Positions 53,572 through 62,590 of a stretch of 64,000 bases of DNA are shown one piece after another. Source of the stretch: Edaphobacter modestus (GTDB lineage: Bacteria > Acidobacteriota > Terriglobia > Terriglobales > Acidobacteriaceae); NCBI RefSeq assembly GCF_004217555.1, contig NZ_SHKW01000003.1, positions 62,001 through 126,000 on the forward strand, read 5' to 3'. Each line of letters begins with the position of its first letter. Within the stretch, counting starts at the first letter, position 1. The notes below the pieces were generated by a model, which did no database searches, was not told the DNA's origin, and worked only from the letters and a program-made list of their open reading frames with translations. The position numbers were made by a program, and so were the translations under genes.

Positions 53572-55221
53572 ATGGCGACGTTCGAAGGGTTGGCTGGCAT
53601 GCAGACGCTCTCTGTTCCGTCCGGCGCTTACGTGAAGATGTCCCCGGACCAACTGGCGAGGGCCGCGCGATATGGGATTCAGCGAAACCATTGCACCATT
53701 ACGCGGTTATACCGCCAGGGGGAACGTGCGGTCGATTTTTACATCGTGCTGGAAGGGACAGTACAGGCATTCTGGTCGGATGCGATCGACGGTGAAGAGC
53801 ATTTCTTCTCGCTCGAGCCTGGTGAGTTCGGTGGAGAGCTCAATCTGTTGAATCAAAGGGAGACGCTGGTCGCAGCTCGGGCGTTGGAGGGGAGCAGCGT
53901 GCTGCGAATCCCCAGAGAGCGTTTCCGGGAGTTCCTCATTGCAGAGCCTGATATCGGCGAACTTGTCGTCAGAACCATTGGACAACGACGGCAATGGCTC
54001 GTGCAGATCGGAGCCGGTGGTCTTGTGCTGATTGCTGATGGAAATAGCAGCGATGCGGAGAAGCTCGCGCGTTTTCTCGAGGCCAATTCATATCCGTTTC
54101 GGTCGCTCGATACGAAGCGCTCTTCCGAAGCTCAAGCAATTGCGCAGGAGAGAGGTTTGCAGGATGCTGATCTTCCTGCGGTAATCTCCGGAAAGTGGAT
54201 GTTGAAGCGTCCCGAACTACGTGCTCTTGCAAGCAAGCTTGGCATATTGGAGGATGTGCGTGAGGGAATTACGTGGGATGTTCTCGTCGTAGGAGCGGGA
54301 CCGGCAGGTCTCGCCACTGCTGTATACGCCGCGTCGGAAGGTCTTCGCACGCTCGTGCTGGATAACTATGCGGCCGGAGGCCAAGCCGGAACGAGTTCGA
54401 GAATCGAGAACTACCTCGGATTCTCCAATGGTATTTCGGGCGCTGAGCTCGCGAAACAAGCCCAGGTACAGGCTGAGAAGTTTGGAGCAACGGTCGCTAT
54501 TTGTAGAACGGCGACAAGTATCGACTGTTCTGAGGAACCGTTTCTAGTAAGCCTGGATGATGATAGTACCGTTGCAGCAAGATCTGTGGTGATCGCGACG
54601 GGCGCGAGGTATCGCAAGCTGAATGTTGCAAGCCTGGAACGCTTCGAAGGAGCTGGCGTTCACTATTCGGTAACCCCAATCGATGTTCATCCCTGCTTAG
54701 GTCTTCCGGTGGTGATGGTCGGGGGAGGAAACTCCGCGGGACAGGCGGCGATGTTCCTCTCCGCAAAGGGGAGCCATGTCCATATGCTGATCCGCGGGCC
54801 GCACCTCTCCAGCACCATGTCAGACTATTTAGTGCAGCGTATTCATGCCTCGAAGTCGATCACATTGCATACCTGTTCCGAGGTGGTGAGCCTGGAAGGG
54901 GCTAATCATCTGAGTCACGTAACCTGGAAGTCAGTGGTTACTGGCGAAAAGACTCGCTTCGAAGCAGAACATCTGTTCGTGATGATCGGGGCAGACCCAT
55001 GTACGACTTGGCTGAGGGATTGTGTGGATCTCGATGCGAATGGTTTCGTGCGAACATCTTTCGGATCTGAGGTGCGAGGGTTATTTGAGACGTCGGTGCG
55101 CGGCATCTTTGCGGTTGGGGACGTCCGGTCCGGTTCGGTCAAGCGCGTGGCGTCTGCTGTTGGCGAAGGGTCTGTTGTGGTCGCGGCTATTCATCGCCAT
55201 TTGGGTACTCTTGGGGCGTAG
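53572..55221 (+). CDS. cNMP-binding domain fused to thioredoxin-reductase-like flavoprotein
   Basis: In the 549-aa protein, residues about 25-145 form a cyclic-nucleotide-binding-type domain (FYIVLEGTVQAFWSD, GEFGGELNLLNQRET). A linker follows, then a thioredoxin-reductase fold: FAD motif VLVVGAGPAGLATAVYAASE, GGQAGTSSRIENYLGF, NADPH motif VVMVGGGNSAGQAAMFLS, and FAVGDVRSGSVKRVASAVGE. The redox C-x-x-C of true thioredoxin reductases is absent (GVHYSVTPIDVHPC), so it acts on another substrate. AAGGAG precedes the ATG. It follows the efflux operon by about 100 bp. Confidence 0.9.
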   Translation: MATFEGLAGMQTLSVPSGAYVKMSPDQLARAARYGIQRNHCTITRLYRQGERAVDFYIVLEGTVQAFWSDAIDGEEHFFSLEPGEFGGELNLLNQRETLVAARALEGSSVLRIPRERFREFLIAEPDIGELVVRTIGQRRQWLVQIGAGGLVLIADGNSSDAEKLARFLEANSYPFRSLDTKRSSEAQAIAQERGLQDADLPAVISGKWMLKRPELRALASKLGILEDVREGITWDVLVVGAGPAGLATAVYAASEGLRTLVLDNYAAGGQAGTSSRIENYLGFSNGISGAELAKQAQVQAEKFGATVAICRTATSIDCSEEPFLVSLDDDSTVAARSVVIATGARYRKLNVASLERFEGAGVHYSVTPIDVHPCLGLPVVMVGGGNSAGQAAMFLSAKGSHVHMLIRGPHLSSTMSDYLVQRIHASKSITLHTCSEVVSLEGANHLSHVTWKSVVTGEKTRFEAEHLFVMIGADPCTTWLRDCVDLDANGFVRTSFGSEVRGLFETSVRGIFAVGDVRSGSVKRVASAVGEGSVVVAAIHRHLGTLGA

Positions 55222-55429
55222 CGTTATAGGTGTATTTAGATTTCCTGGGTGCTAATACCGTGCCGTCCGTGTCGTAGGCCGCATCAGCCTCTTCCTGGAG
55301 AACCTGCTTCCAAACTCAGGACCGCACATTGCCGGATCTGGTTATGAAAGCTTCGAGCAATGATGATGACTGAAGTGACTCGCAACACCTCAACAGTCTG
55401 CTTTACTCAAAGCGGACTGTTGAGGGTGG
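55222..55429. other. Gap with long hairpin
   Basis: There is no gene. It lies between the flavoprotein (plus) and the AbiEii relic (minus) and contains the inverted repeat at 55388-55425. Confidence 0.4.
55388..55425. repeat. Long inverted repeat, 17-bp stem
   Basis: CCTCAACAGTC and GACTGTTGAGG form perfect outer arms. After one wobble pair, GCTTT/AAAGC extends the stem around the loop ACTC. There is no T-run. It could be a bidirectional terminator between converging units or the remnant of an element end. Confidence 0.5.
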
Positions 55430-55760
55430 TTTACTCAGGAAAGCCTGCTTGACGAAGCTCACGCCGCAGGGTGCGAAGGCCTCATCGTATTCGGGCAATG
55501 CCTCCATCTGATGTCCAAGGCGACTGCCCCACAGCGTCTTTAGGCGAGCTTCTTTTGCGAGGATGCGGGCTTCGATGCCAGTAATATCTTTATTCCGAAA
55601 GCGGATTTTTCCGTAATGGCTCCGATGAGGTGACCGATTTCGACACCTGCGTGAGAGGTGAGGAGCCAGAGATCGTATAGATCGCGTGGCTCGTTGCGCG
55701 CTCGGTCCTGGAGAGCTACTACGTTTACGGAAGCAATTTAGTTCAGACTGTACACCGAGA
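55430..55760 (-). pseudogene. AbiEii/AbiGii-type nucleotidyltransferase toxin relic
   Basis: One minus frame reads RNEPRDLYDLWLLTSHAGVE, the R-x-x-D-x-Y-D-L-W segment of AbiEii toxins, then hits a stop. The neighbouring frame continues with GIEARILAKEARLKTLWGSR and EALPEYDEAF, like the C-terminus of the family. At least one frameshift and a missing N-terminus mark it as dead. No antitoxin is recognised. Confidence 0.6.
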
Positions 55761-56219
55761 TTGGGCAATCTTCGGTATGTCCTCAAACTCTGGGTAGGTG
55801 CGTAGAACCGGAAGCTGCTCCAACGGAAAAAGTAGAATCTCCGCGTTCCGGCCTTACCAAACTAGGGCACATTGCCCAGCTTCCTAAATCTTATGAACAT
55901 TGAACTCCGAGTTATCCGCTCAGAACTTGGTGTTAGTTGCTCTTTGTCTTGGCGCCAGAGGTTTGGCGCGCAACCAGGCAGTTCGACAGTCGCTATCTTA
56001 CAAGCCACTTGTTTTATGCAATATAAGCAATCCTTGGGGTGCGTGCGTTGTGGTGCACGACGTGCTCTTGTAAAGAGCGAAGGCGAGGGAATGACATGCA
56101 GAGTGGTACGACTTGCCGAGCGTGATCATTGAGTTCTCCTTCAGATAAGCGGACATCTTCGGCAAGCGCACGTGAGCATGATCGAAGAGCTTATTGCCCA
56201 ATTGCGAAAGGAGAAAGAA
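55761..56219. other. No recognisable gene
   Basis: The frame 55872-56132 has no family motif. The stretch lies between toxin and CMD relics and is probably decayed. Confidence 0.3.
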
Positions 56220-56323
56220 ATGTCGGAAACCTCAGATTTTGGTCCGTTCGGTCGTTACACCGAGCTTCCCAGTCGATCAGATGACCCCACCACTGGGGGG
56301 AATTGAAGAAGAAAAAGGAGAAC
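56220..56323 (+). pseudogene. Carboxymuconolactone decarboxylase-family 5' relic
   Basis: AAAGGAGAAAGAA precedes an ATG at 56220 opening MSETSDFGPFGRYTELPSRS. FGRYTELP is the start of CMD-family proteins. The next frame continues VDQMTPPLGGIEEE, so a frameshift lies near 56270. The frame starting at 56220 stops at 56306. The first residues MSETS recur in the intact CMD gene at 57349. Confidence 0.55.
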
Positions 56324-56326
56324 GTT

Positions 56327-56410
56327 ATGGCTACGAAAGTAAGACGCATCGTGACCGGTCAGGCAAGCGGCCAGACCATGCAACCGATGCCGGGAGGAGG
56401 CGCAAGATGA
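56327..56410 (+). CDS. 27-aa frame, probably a cupin-gene 5' relic
   Basis: AAAAAGGAGAACGTT precedes ATG at 56327. The peptide begins MATKVRRIVTGQASGQTMQP, like the first residues of cupin proteins (KVRRIVTGHD), and then ends. Its stop overlaps the ATG of the lactonase gene (ATGA), so whatever its origin it now acts as a translated leader for that gene. Confidence 0.45.
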   Translation: MATKVRRIVTGQASGQTMQPMPGGGAR

Positions 56411-57246
56411 TCAAAGTCACTGTAATTCAAACCGGCACTGTCCAAATCAAGTCTGCTCAGGTCACTGGCAAGCCTGGTCGATCCGCCCTGGGTCGGAAAA
56501 TCGATATCTTCAAAGATCCCGTGTGGCTTCCCCCGCTGCCGATCACCGCTTTTCTGATTGAACATCCCGAAGGCTTATTCCTGATTGATACCGGTGACAC
56601 AGCACAAAACTCAACACCAGGCTACTTGCCACGATGGCATCCCTTCTTTCGCTATGAGGTCTCCGTCAATGTAGCTCCTGACGAGGAGATTGGAGTGCAA
56701 CTCGACCGCCTCGGAATCGACAGTAAGAAGGACCTAAAAGCGGTGGTCTTGACACACATGCACCATGATCACGCTGGCGGCTTGCACCACTTCCCGCATA
56801 ACCGGATTATGGTGCCACGCGAGAATTGGCGTTTTGCCGATGGGTTTAAAGGCAAACTAGCTGCATGCCTGCCTCAACGCTGGCCGGTGTGGCTAAAGCC
56901 TGAGCTTTTTGATGTGAAAGGCCCCGCAGTGGGTCCCTTCACGAGCAGCTTTCCCCTCACAAGCGATAAGCGGGTCTTTCTCGTACCAACACCGGGCCAT
57001 ATCCCTGGCCACGTATCAGTCATCGTTAGAGGTGACGATATGACTTATCTGATTGCCGCAGATGCCACCTACAAAGAAGACAACATAAGAAACGAACTCG
57101 TTGACGGGATTACCGCCGACCCTGCACTCTCTTTGAGAACTTTGCAGGCGTTGAAGAAATTTGCATCTTCGCAACCAACGATTGTTCTTCCGTCGCATGA
57201 TCCAGACGGAGCCACGCGACTAATGAACCGGCGCACATTCTTGTAG
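56407..57246 (+). CDS. Metallo-beta-lactamase-fold hydrolase (lactonase-like)
   Basis: The ATG at 56407 follows GGGAGGAGG; the open frame extends to 56194 through the relics. The 279-aa protein has LIDTGDTAQ, the dinuclear-metal motif THMHHDHAGG (H-x-H-x-D-H), a downstream His in PTPGHIPGHVSV, Asp in IAADATYKED and a final His in PSHDPDG. The pattern is like AHL-lactonase/AttM-type enzymes. It could open a lactone ring, consistent with the adjacent CMD protein. It may also quench quorum signals. Confidence 0.88.
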   Translation: MIKVTVIQTGTVQIKSAQVTGKPGRSALGRKIDIFKDPVWLPPLPITAFLIEHPEGLFLIDTGDTAQNSTPGYLPRWHPFFRYEVSVNVAPDEEIGVQLDRLGIDSKKDLKAVVLTHMHHDHAGGLHHFPHNRIMVPRENWRFADGFKGKLAACLPQRWPVWLKPELFDVKGPAVGPFTSSFPLTSDKRVFLVPTPGHIPGHVSVIVRGDDMTYLIAADATYKEDNIRNELVDGITADPALSLRTLQALKKFASSQPTIVLPSHDPDGATRLMNRRTFL

Positions 57247-57348
57247 ATCGTCCTGAACTCGTCAGGGTCTGAACGGTACAACACCAATGATCAAACTCAA
57301 ACGCGCAACATGCGCCACTCGCAGAACTATTAAAAGGAGAACACGACA

Positions 57349-57969
57349 ATGAGCGAAACATCAGAACTGGTAGGCGGACGGCTGGCTGTCCTCGAGCCCA
57401 AGAACTTAGAAACGGAACAAAGGAGCTTGTATGATTTTATCGATCAAAAGTTCGTCCCGTGGTCCCAGAAGGCGAAGTTTGCTATCAAGATTGATGACGG
57501 GCGTTTGGTAGGGCCTTTCAATACTTTCCTCTACTCGCCACAAGTGAGTACGGCGTTCCTTGAGTTCATGGAGGCCGAGACGCAGTTCAGTACGCTGACT
57601 GCGCGAGTGCGCGAAGTCGTCACCCTCACTTGTGGTGCATTCTGGAATGCTAAGTACGAACTCTATGCCCACTCAGCGCTAGCTCGCAAAGCTGGCCTTT
57701 CGGAACAGACCATCCGAGCTTTAGCCACCGGGCAGCCACCAGAGGCACTAAGCGTTGACGAGACGCTCGCATACGACTTTACACGGCAGCTCATCACGGA
57801 ACACCGCGTGAGCGAGGACCTTTACAGCCGAGCCGAGGCCGCCTTCGGAAAGACCGAACTGGTCAACATGACATTTTTGATTGGTCATTACCTTCTAACC
57901 TCGGCCCTGCTCAATACGTTTGAGACGCCGGCGCCTGATCAGCAGGCAGATATCACAAAGAAGGGATAA
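57349..57969 (+). CDS. Carboxymuconolactone decarboxylase-family protein
   Basis: The 206-aa protein has a CMD/AhpD-like core around residues 75-140: TARVREVVTLTCGAFWNAKY followed by ELYAHSALARKAGLSEQTI. The Cys pair of AhpD is absent, but the Tyr/His/Glu face is present. It resembles decarboxylases or lyases acting on ring-cleavage lactones. AAAAGGAG precedes the ATG. It is co-directional with the lactonase about 100 bp upstream, so a two-step lactone pathway is plausible. Confidence 0.85.
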   Translation: MSETSELVGGRLAVLEPKNLETEQRSLYDFIDQKFVPWSQKAKFAIKIDDGRLVGPFNTFLYSPQVSTAFLEFMEAETQFSTLTARVREVVTLTCGAFWNAKYELYAHSALARKAGLSEQTIRALATGQPPEALSVDETLAYDFTRQLITEHRVSEDLYSRAEAAFGKTELVNMTFLIGHYLLTSALLNTFETPAPDQQADITKKG

Positions 57970-57985
57970 ACCATCATGGGAGCAA

Positions 57986-58035
57986 CCACACTGAACCGGA
58001 AAACTGCGTTTGGCAAGTTTTCCGGTTCAGTGTGG
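57986..58035. repeat. Perfect 20-bp inverted repeat with 10-nt loop
   Basis: CCACACTGAACCGGAAAACT (57986-58005) is the exact reverse complement of 58016-58035, around GCGTTTGGCA. It begins 16 bp after the CMD stop. It could be a rho-independent-like hairpin without a T-run or a fold-back insertion-element end; the following TGTGGCAG repeats (58031 and 58055 region) hint at the latter. Confidence 0.6.
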
Positions 58036-58135
58036 CAGTTAACTTTGGCCCACCTGTGGCAGCTTGTTGGACAGTGTCGTGGGATGGAGATGAGCTGGGC
58101 TTCGGGCTGAAGCGTAGCGTACCGGAGCCAAAACT

Positions 58136-58750
58136 ATGCACATACGGACTTACGCTGCAAAAGAGTCGCCTATCGAAATCACAACTGGCATCAGCGACTT
58201 GTATTTGGTTGCCGCTGCCAAAGACGGAGATCATCAGGCATACGCAGAGTTGTGCCGCCGGCATTCAAAACAGATTCTTCGAACGGTTCTACGGATTACA
58301 CGCGACGTTGCGGATGCTGAAGACACCTTACAGGAGGCGTTGCTGAAGGCATACATTCACATTGGAGGATTTGAAGGAAGGAGCGCCTTCTCTTCGTGGC
58401 TGACTCGAATCGCAATTAATTCCGCGTTGATGTTATCGCGGAAGAAGAAACGATCTCCACCTGTGTACAGCTTTGAAAGCGGTTCTGACGTGGATGATTT
58501 CAAGTTGCCTGAACCTATGGATACCTCCTATAACCCAGAAGAGTCCTACATTCAAAACGCTTTGGAAAATAAACTCGACCATGCCATTCGATATCTATCC
58601 CCTACTCTTCGGGCTGTAGTGCAGATTCGGTATCGAGAAGACGCCTCAGTATCGGAGATCGCGAAGATATTGGGCATCTCCGAATCAGCCGTGAAATCGC
58701 GTCTCTTGAGGGCCAGATCGAAGCTTCGGAGACATCTTGGCGAAAATTAG
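58136..58750 (+). CDS. ECF-family RNA polymerase sigma factor
   Basis: The 204-aa protein has sigma region 2 (LRITRDVADAEDTLQEALLK, then FSSWLTRIAINSALML) and region 4 (SVSEIAKILGISESAVKSRL). It is closely patterned on the sigma factor at 758-1381, so the two are paralogues. No anti-sigma gene is adjacent. The start is weakly supported (CGGAG 9 nt upstream). A receiver protein follows 101 bp downstream. Confidence 0.9.
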   Translation: MHIRTYAAKESPIEITTGISDLYLVAAAKDGDHQAYAELCRRHSKQILRTVLRITRDVADAEDTLQEALLKAYIHIGGFEGRSAFSSWLTRIAINSALMLSRKKKRSPPVYSFESGSDVDDFKLPEPMDTSYNPEESYIQNALENKLDHAIRYLSPTLRAVVQIRYREDASVSEIAKILGISESAVKSRLLRARSKLRRHLGEN

Positions 58751-58851
58751 TGTTTGCGTTGTGAAATTGACTCGAGGACGCCGGTTGCCTTACGGCTACT
58801 GTTGGCGTCGCAATACCCAAAGCGGACTTACAAGAGAACTAGGGAACACAG

Positions 58852-59304
58852 ATGAGTTCAAATCAGCTGCCTCAGCCGCTCCCAAAATACTGCATTCTCT
58901 GTGTCGACGATGAGCACATTGGCCTTGGAGTGCGCACCGCTCTGCTCGAAGACGAGGGATACTTTGTGACCGCCGTTAGCTGTCCGTTGATGGCTCTGGA
59001 GTATGACGTGTCACAGTTCCACTTGGCAATACTAGATTTTGACATGCCCGGTCTTAACGGATTTCAGCTCTTACTGCGTCTACGCGCTGCACACGCCTCT
59101 TTCCCGATCGTGTTGCTCAGCGGTATGAGTCGGGAGTTACCGAACGACATACGCGCTATGTTCTCAAGCTGCCTCGACAAAGGAGAACCGATACATATTT
59201 TGCTGAATACCATACGTTCCTATCTGACTCCGATCCCGGACCCAGCAGAGTGCCGGGTAATGGGCAGAGATGCACATCCTCTGTATGGACGGCATCAGCT
59301 CTAG
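58852..59304 (+). CDS. Receiver-domain response regulator
   Basis: The 150-aa protein is a receiver: YCILCVDDEHIGLGVRTALL, phospho-acceptor Asp in LAILDFDMPGLNGFQLLLRL, and VLLSGMSRELP. The conserved Lys appears as CLDKGEPI. There is no output domain. It resembles the partial receiver at 1-287 and, like it, accompanies an ECF sigma gene. A role in partner switching with the sigma factor is inference. Confidence 0.85.
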   Translation: MSSNQLPQPLPKYCILCVDDEHIGLGVRTALLEDEGYFVTAVSCPLMALEYDVSQFHLAILDFDMPGLNGFQLLLRLRAAHASFPIVLLSGMSRELPNDIRAMFSSCLDKGEPIHILLNTIRSYLTPIPDPAECRVMGRDAHPLYGRHQL

Positions 59305-59383
59305 CGGTTGTACTCTACCCGAATTCTGACCCTGCCCCGAGTAGTCAATTGATTGGCGCACGCGGCCTACGAGGAAAATTTCC

Positions 59384-62300
59384 ATGTGGATTGTTCGCAT
59401 TGCATTAGATCGTCCGTATACGTTCATTGTTTTAGCTCTGTTGATCCTGATCTTGAGTCCGGTAGTGATCTTGCGCACGCCGACGGACATCTTTCCCAGT
59501 ATCAATATCCCTGTTGTCGCCGTCGCCTGGACGTATACCGGTCTCAACCCTGAGGAGATGGAGGGGCGGGTTACCACTGTCTATGAGCGTGTTCTTACGA
59601 CGCTGGTCGATAACATTGAGCACATCGAGTCCACGACCGTGAACGGCACTGCGATCGTAAAGGTCTATCTTCAGCCGAATGCCAGTATTGACCGTGCGAA
59701 TGCGGAGATTACGGCCGCCTCTCAGACGATTCTTAAACAATTGCCTGCCGGGTCGCTCCCTCCCTTGATCGTCAACTACAACGCTTCCACCGTCCCCATT
59801 CTTCAGCTCAGTCTCTCCGGGAATGGTCTAACGGAGCCTCAGTTGAACGACCTTGCGCAGAACTTTCTGCGTACGCAACTGGTCACTATTCCTGGCGCTG
59901 CGGTTCCGCTTCCTTACGGAGGCAAGACGCGTCAGGTGATGGTGAATCTCAATCCGCAACTGATGCAGGCCAAGGGGCTTTCGCCAAACGACGTGCTGAC
60001 GGCGCTTGGCCATGAGCAGCTCATTTTGCCGGGCGGCACAGCCAAGATAGGTCAGTTCGAGTATGACGTCGACGTCAACGCAGACCTGAAGAATGTGTCG
60101 GAATTCAACGAACTTCCGATCAAGAGGGTGGGCAATACCATCATCTATCTTCGCGATGTAGCCACGGCAAGCGATGGCTTTGCGCCGCAGACGAATATCG
60201 TTCGGCAAGATAGCAAACGCGGCGCCCTGATCACCGTTCTCAAGGCAGGGGACGCATCCACCATCGACGTCGTCAAAGGTGTGCGGCAGCTCCTTCCAAG
60301 AGTCGCTCAGACCCTGCCTCCCGCACTCAGGATTCAGCCCCTTGCCGATCAATCCATCTTCGTGCGCGGATCAATCAATGGGGTGGTTCGTGAGGCTGTT
60401 ATCGCCGCGGCGCTCACCGGTCTGATGATTCTCATCTTCCTCGGCAGCTGGCGCAGCACCGTGATCATCGCTATCTCCATCCCGTTATCGATTCTGACCT
60501 CGGTTATCGTATTGGGCTTTCTGCACCAAACCATCAACACTATGACGCTGGGCGGACTGGCTCTAGCTGTTGGCATTCTCGTCGACGATGCAACGGTAAC
60601 CATCGAAAACATCGAACGGCACCTGGAAGAGGGCGCTGAACTGCACGAAGGCATCCTGGAAGGCGCATCGCAGATCGCCACTCCTGCTCTTGTTTCGACG
60701 ATGTGCATCTGTATCGTCTTTTTGCCGATGTTCTTTCTGAGCGGTGTCGCGGGATACCTCTTTGCCCCACTCGCCGAAGCGGTCATCTTCGCCATGATCG
60801 CTTCCTATATTTTGTCCCGCACGCTGGTGCCCACGCTCGCGATGTACCTGCTGAAAGCCCACAAGGACGGAAAGCCCCTGTCGCAGAGCGTGTTTGCCCG
60901 TTTCCAGCGGGGTTTCGAGCGTCTATTCGAGAAGATCCGTTCCACCTACTCGTCTCTGCTGGCACAGCTTGTTTCGATTCGGCTCGCCTTCGTTCCATGC
61001 TTCCTGGTCGTCTGCGTCATTGCGTTCGCTCTCGTTCCGTTTCTTGGCCAGGATTTTTTCCCGGATACCGACAGCGGCCAGTTTATTTTGCATGTGCGCG
61101 CGAAGACAGGAACCCGTATTGAGGAAACCGCGCGCTTGGTGGATCTGGTTGAGGGCAGCATTCGCCAAACGATTCCATCCTCCGAAATGGACAATGTCCT
61201 CGATACGATTGGTCTCCCCTACAGCAATATCAACTACATCTATAGCCGCTCAGGGCTGACCGGAGCAGCGGATGCAGACGTCCTGGTTTCACTCAAAGAG
61301 AAGCACCACGCTACCGCCGATTATGTCCGCACTCTTCGTGACAAACTGCCACAGGAATATCCTGGGGCAACCTTCTACTTCCTCCCCGCCGACATTGTCA
61401 CCCAGACTTTAAACTTCGGGTTGCCGGCGCCGATCGATATCCAAATTGACGGTGCGGACACCACTGCAAATGCCAAGGTTGCCGACAAGATGCTCAAAGA
61501 GCTCAGCCATGTCCGCGGCATCGCCGACCTGCGCATTCAACAACAGGGTGATTATCCAAAACTTCACATTGCTGTCGACCGCACGAAGGCACTGGAAGCC
61601 GGATATACAGAGCAGGACGTTGCCGATAGCGCGCTGGTCTCATTGAGTGGGAGTTTCCAGGTGACGCCTATGTTCTATCTCAACCCGAAGAACGGTGTGC
61701 AATACAACCTTGTGACCCAAACGCCTCAATACGACATTCAGTCTGGCCAGGATCTGCAGAATATTCCGTTGACCGGCGCCAATCAAAGGCAGCCTGGGAT
61801 TCTTGCTAACGTCGCGTCGATCCAGCGGACCAGTGAGCCGGTCTCTATCAACCACTACAACATCCGGCGTGTCGTTGACATCTACGCGTCGGTTCAGGGC
61901 AGGGATTTGGGCGCCGTGGGACGTGAGGTGAGCAGCATCGTCGACGCTAACCGCAAGCTACTTCCGCGCGGCAGCTTCGTTACCCTTCGCGGTCAATACG
62001 GTACGATGCGGACCTCCTATGTAGGACTGATTGGCGGTCTGGGTTTTGCGATCGTCCTTGTGTATTTGCTGATCGTCGTAAATTTCCAATCGTGGCTCGA
62101 CCCATTCGTCATCATCACCGCGTTGCCTGCCGCCCTTGCCGGAATCATCTTGTTTCTTTTCATTACGCATACGACTCTGAGCGTCCCCGCATTGATGGGA
62201 GCCATTATGTGTATGGGTGTAGCAACGGCTAACAGCATCCTGGTTGTTTCCTTTGCCAAAGAACGGCTGCTCCATCACGGCGATGCTGTGATCGCTGCGC

Positions 62301-62563
62301 TTGAAGCCGGTACTACCCGTTTTCGCCCAGTCATCATGACTGCGCTGGCGATGATCATCGGCATGATTCCGATGGCACTGGGTCTGGGCGACGGCGGCGA
62401 ACAGAATGCACCTCTGGGAAGAGCTGTGATCGGAGGACTCCTTTGCGCAACTGTCGCCACTCTGGTTTTTGTACCTTCAGTTTTTGCTCTCCTGCACGGC
62501 CGGTCTCGACATGCAGATTCGCAACTAGCCGGGACAGCAGAAGATGCACCAATTCACGCGTAG
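59384..62563 (+). CDS. RND-family efflux permease
   Basis: The 1059-aa protein has twelve membrane helices in the RND plan with two large periplasmic loops. The TM4 proton-relay motif is present (LGGLALAVGILVDDATVTIE, with paired Asp). The start MWIVRIALDRPYTFIVLALL and the end segment IIGMIPMALGLGDGGEQNAP are typical of the HAE-type or related AcrB/MdtB group. GAGGAAAA precedes the ATG. It is the first gene of an efflux operon with an adaptor and an outer-membrane lipoprotein. Confidence 0.94.
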   Translation: MWIVRIALDRPYTFIVLALLILILSPVVILRTPTDIFPSINIPVVAVAWTYTGLNPEEMEGRVTTVYERVLTTLVDNIEHIESTTVNGTAIVKVYLQPNASIDRANAEITAASQTILKQLPAGSLPPLIVNYNASTVPILQLSLSGNGLTEPQLNDLAQNFLRTQLVTIPGAAVPLPYGGKTRQVMVNLNPQLMQAKGLSPNDVLTALGHEQLILPGGTAKIGQFEYDVDVNADLKNVSEFNELPIKRVGNTIIYLRDVATASDGFAPQTNIVRQDSKRGALITVLKAGDASTIDVVKGVRQLLPRVAQTLPPALRIQPLADQSIFVRGSINGVVREAVIAAALTGLMILIFLGSWRSTVIIAISIPLSILTSVIVLGFLHQTINTMTLGGLALAVGILVDDATVTIENIERHLEEGAELHEGILEGASQIATPALVSTMCICIVFLPMFFLSGVAGYLFAPLAEAVIFAMIASYILSRTLVPTLAMYLLKAHKDGKPLSQSVFARFQRGFERLFEKIRSTYSSLLAQLVSIRLAFVPCFLVVCVIAFALVPFLGQDFFPDTDSGQFILHVRAKTGTRIEETARLVDLVEGSIRQTIPSSEMDNVLDTIGLPYSNINYIYSRSGLTGAADADVLVSLKEKHHATADYVRTLRDKLPQEYPGATFYFLPADIVTQTLNFGLPAPIDIQIDGADTTANAKVADKMLKELSHVRGIADLRIQQQGDYPKLHIAVDRTKALEAGYTEQDVADSALVSLSGSFQVTPMFYLNPKNGVQYNLVTQTPQYDIQSGQDLQNIPLTGANQRQPGILANVASIQRTSEPVSINHYNIRRVVDIYASVQGRDLGAVGREVSSIVDANRKLLPRGSFVTLRGQYGTMRTSYVGLIGGLGFAIVLVYLLIVVNFQSWLDPFVIITALPAALAGIILFLFITHTTLSVPALMGAIMCMGVATANSILVVSFAKERLLHHGDAVIAALEAGTTRFRPVIMTALAMIIGMIPMALGLGDGGEQNAPLGRAVIGGLLCATVATLVFVPSVFALLHGRSRHADSQLAGTAEDAPIHA

Positions 62564-62590
62564 TCGTGGTCACAGCCAAGGAGGCAAGTA

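Noticed and set aside
57976-58110. 44-codon frame over the 20-bp inverted repeat
   Set aside because: The inverted repeat forces its sequence; no ribosome site or homology visible.
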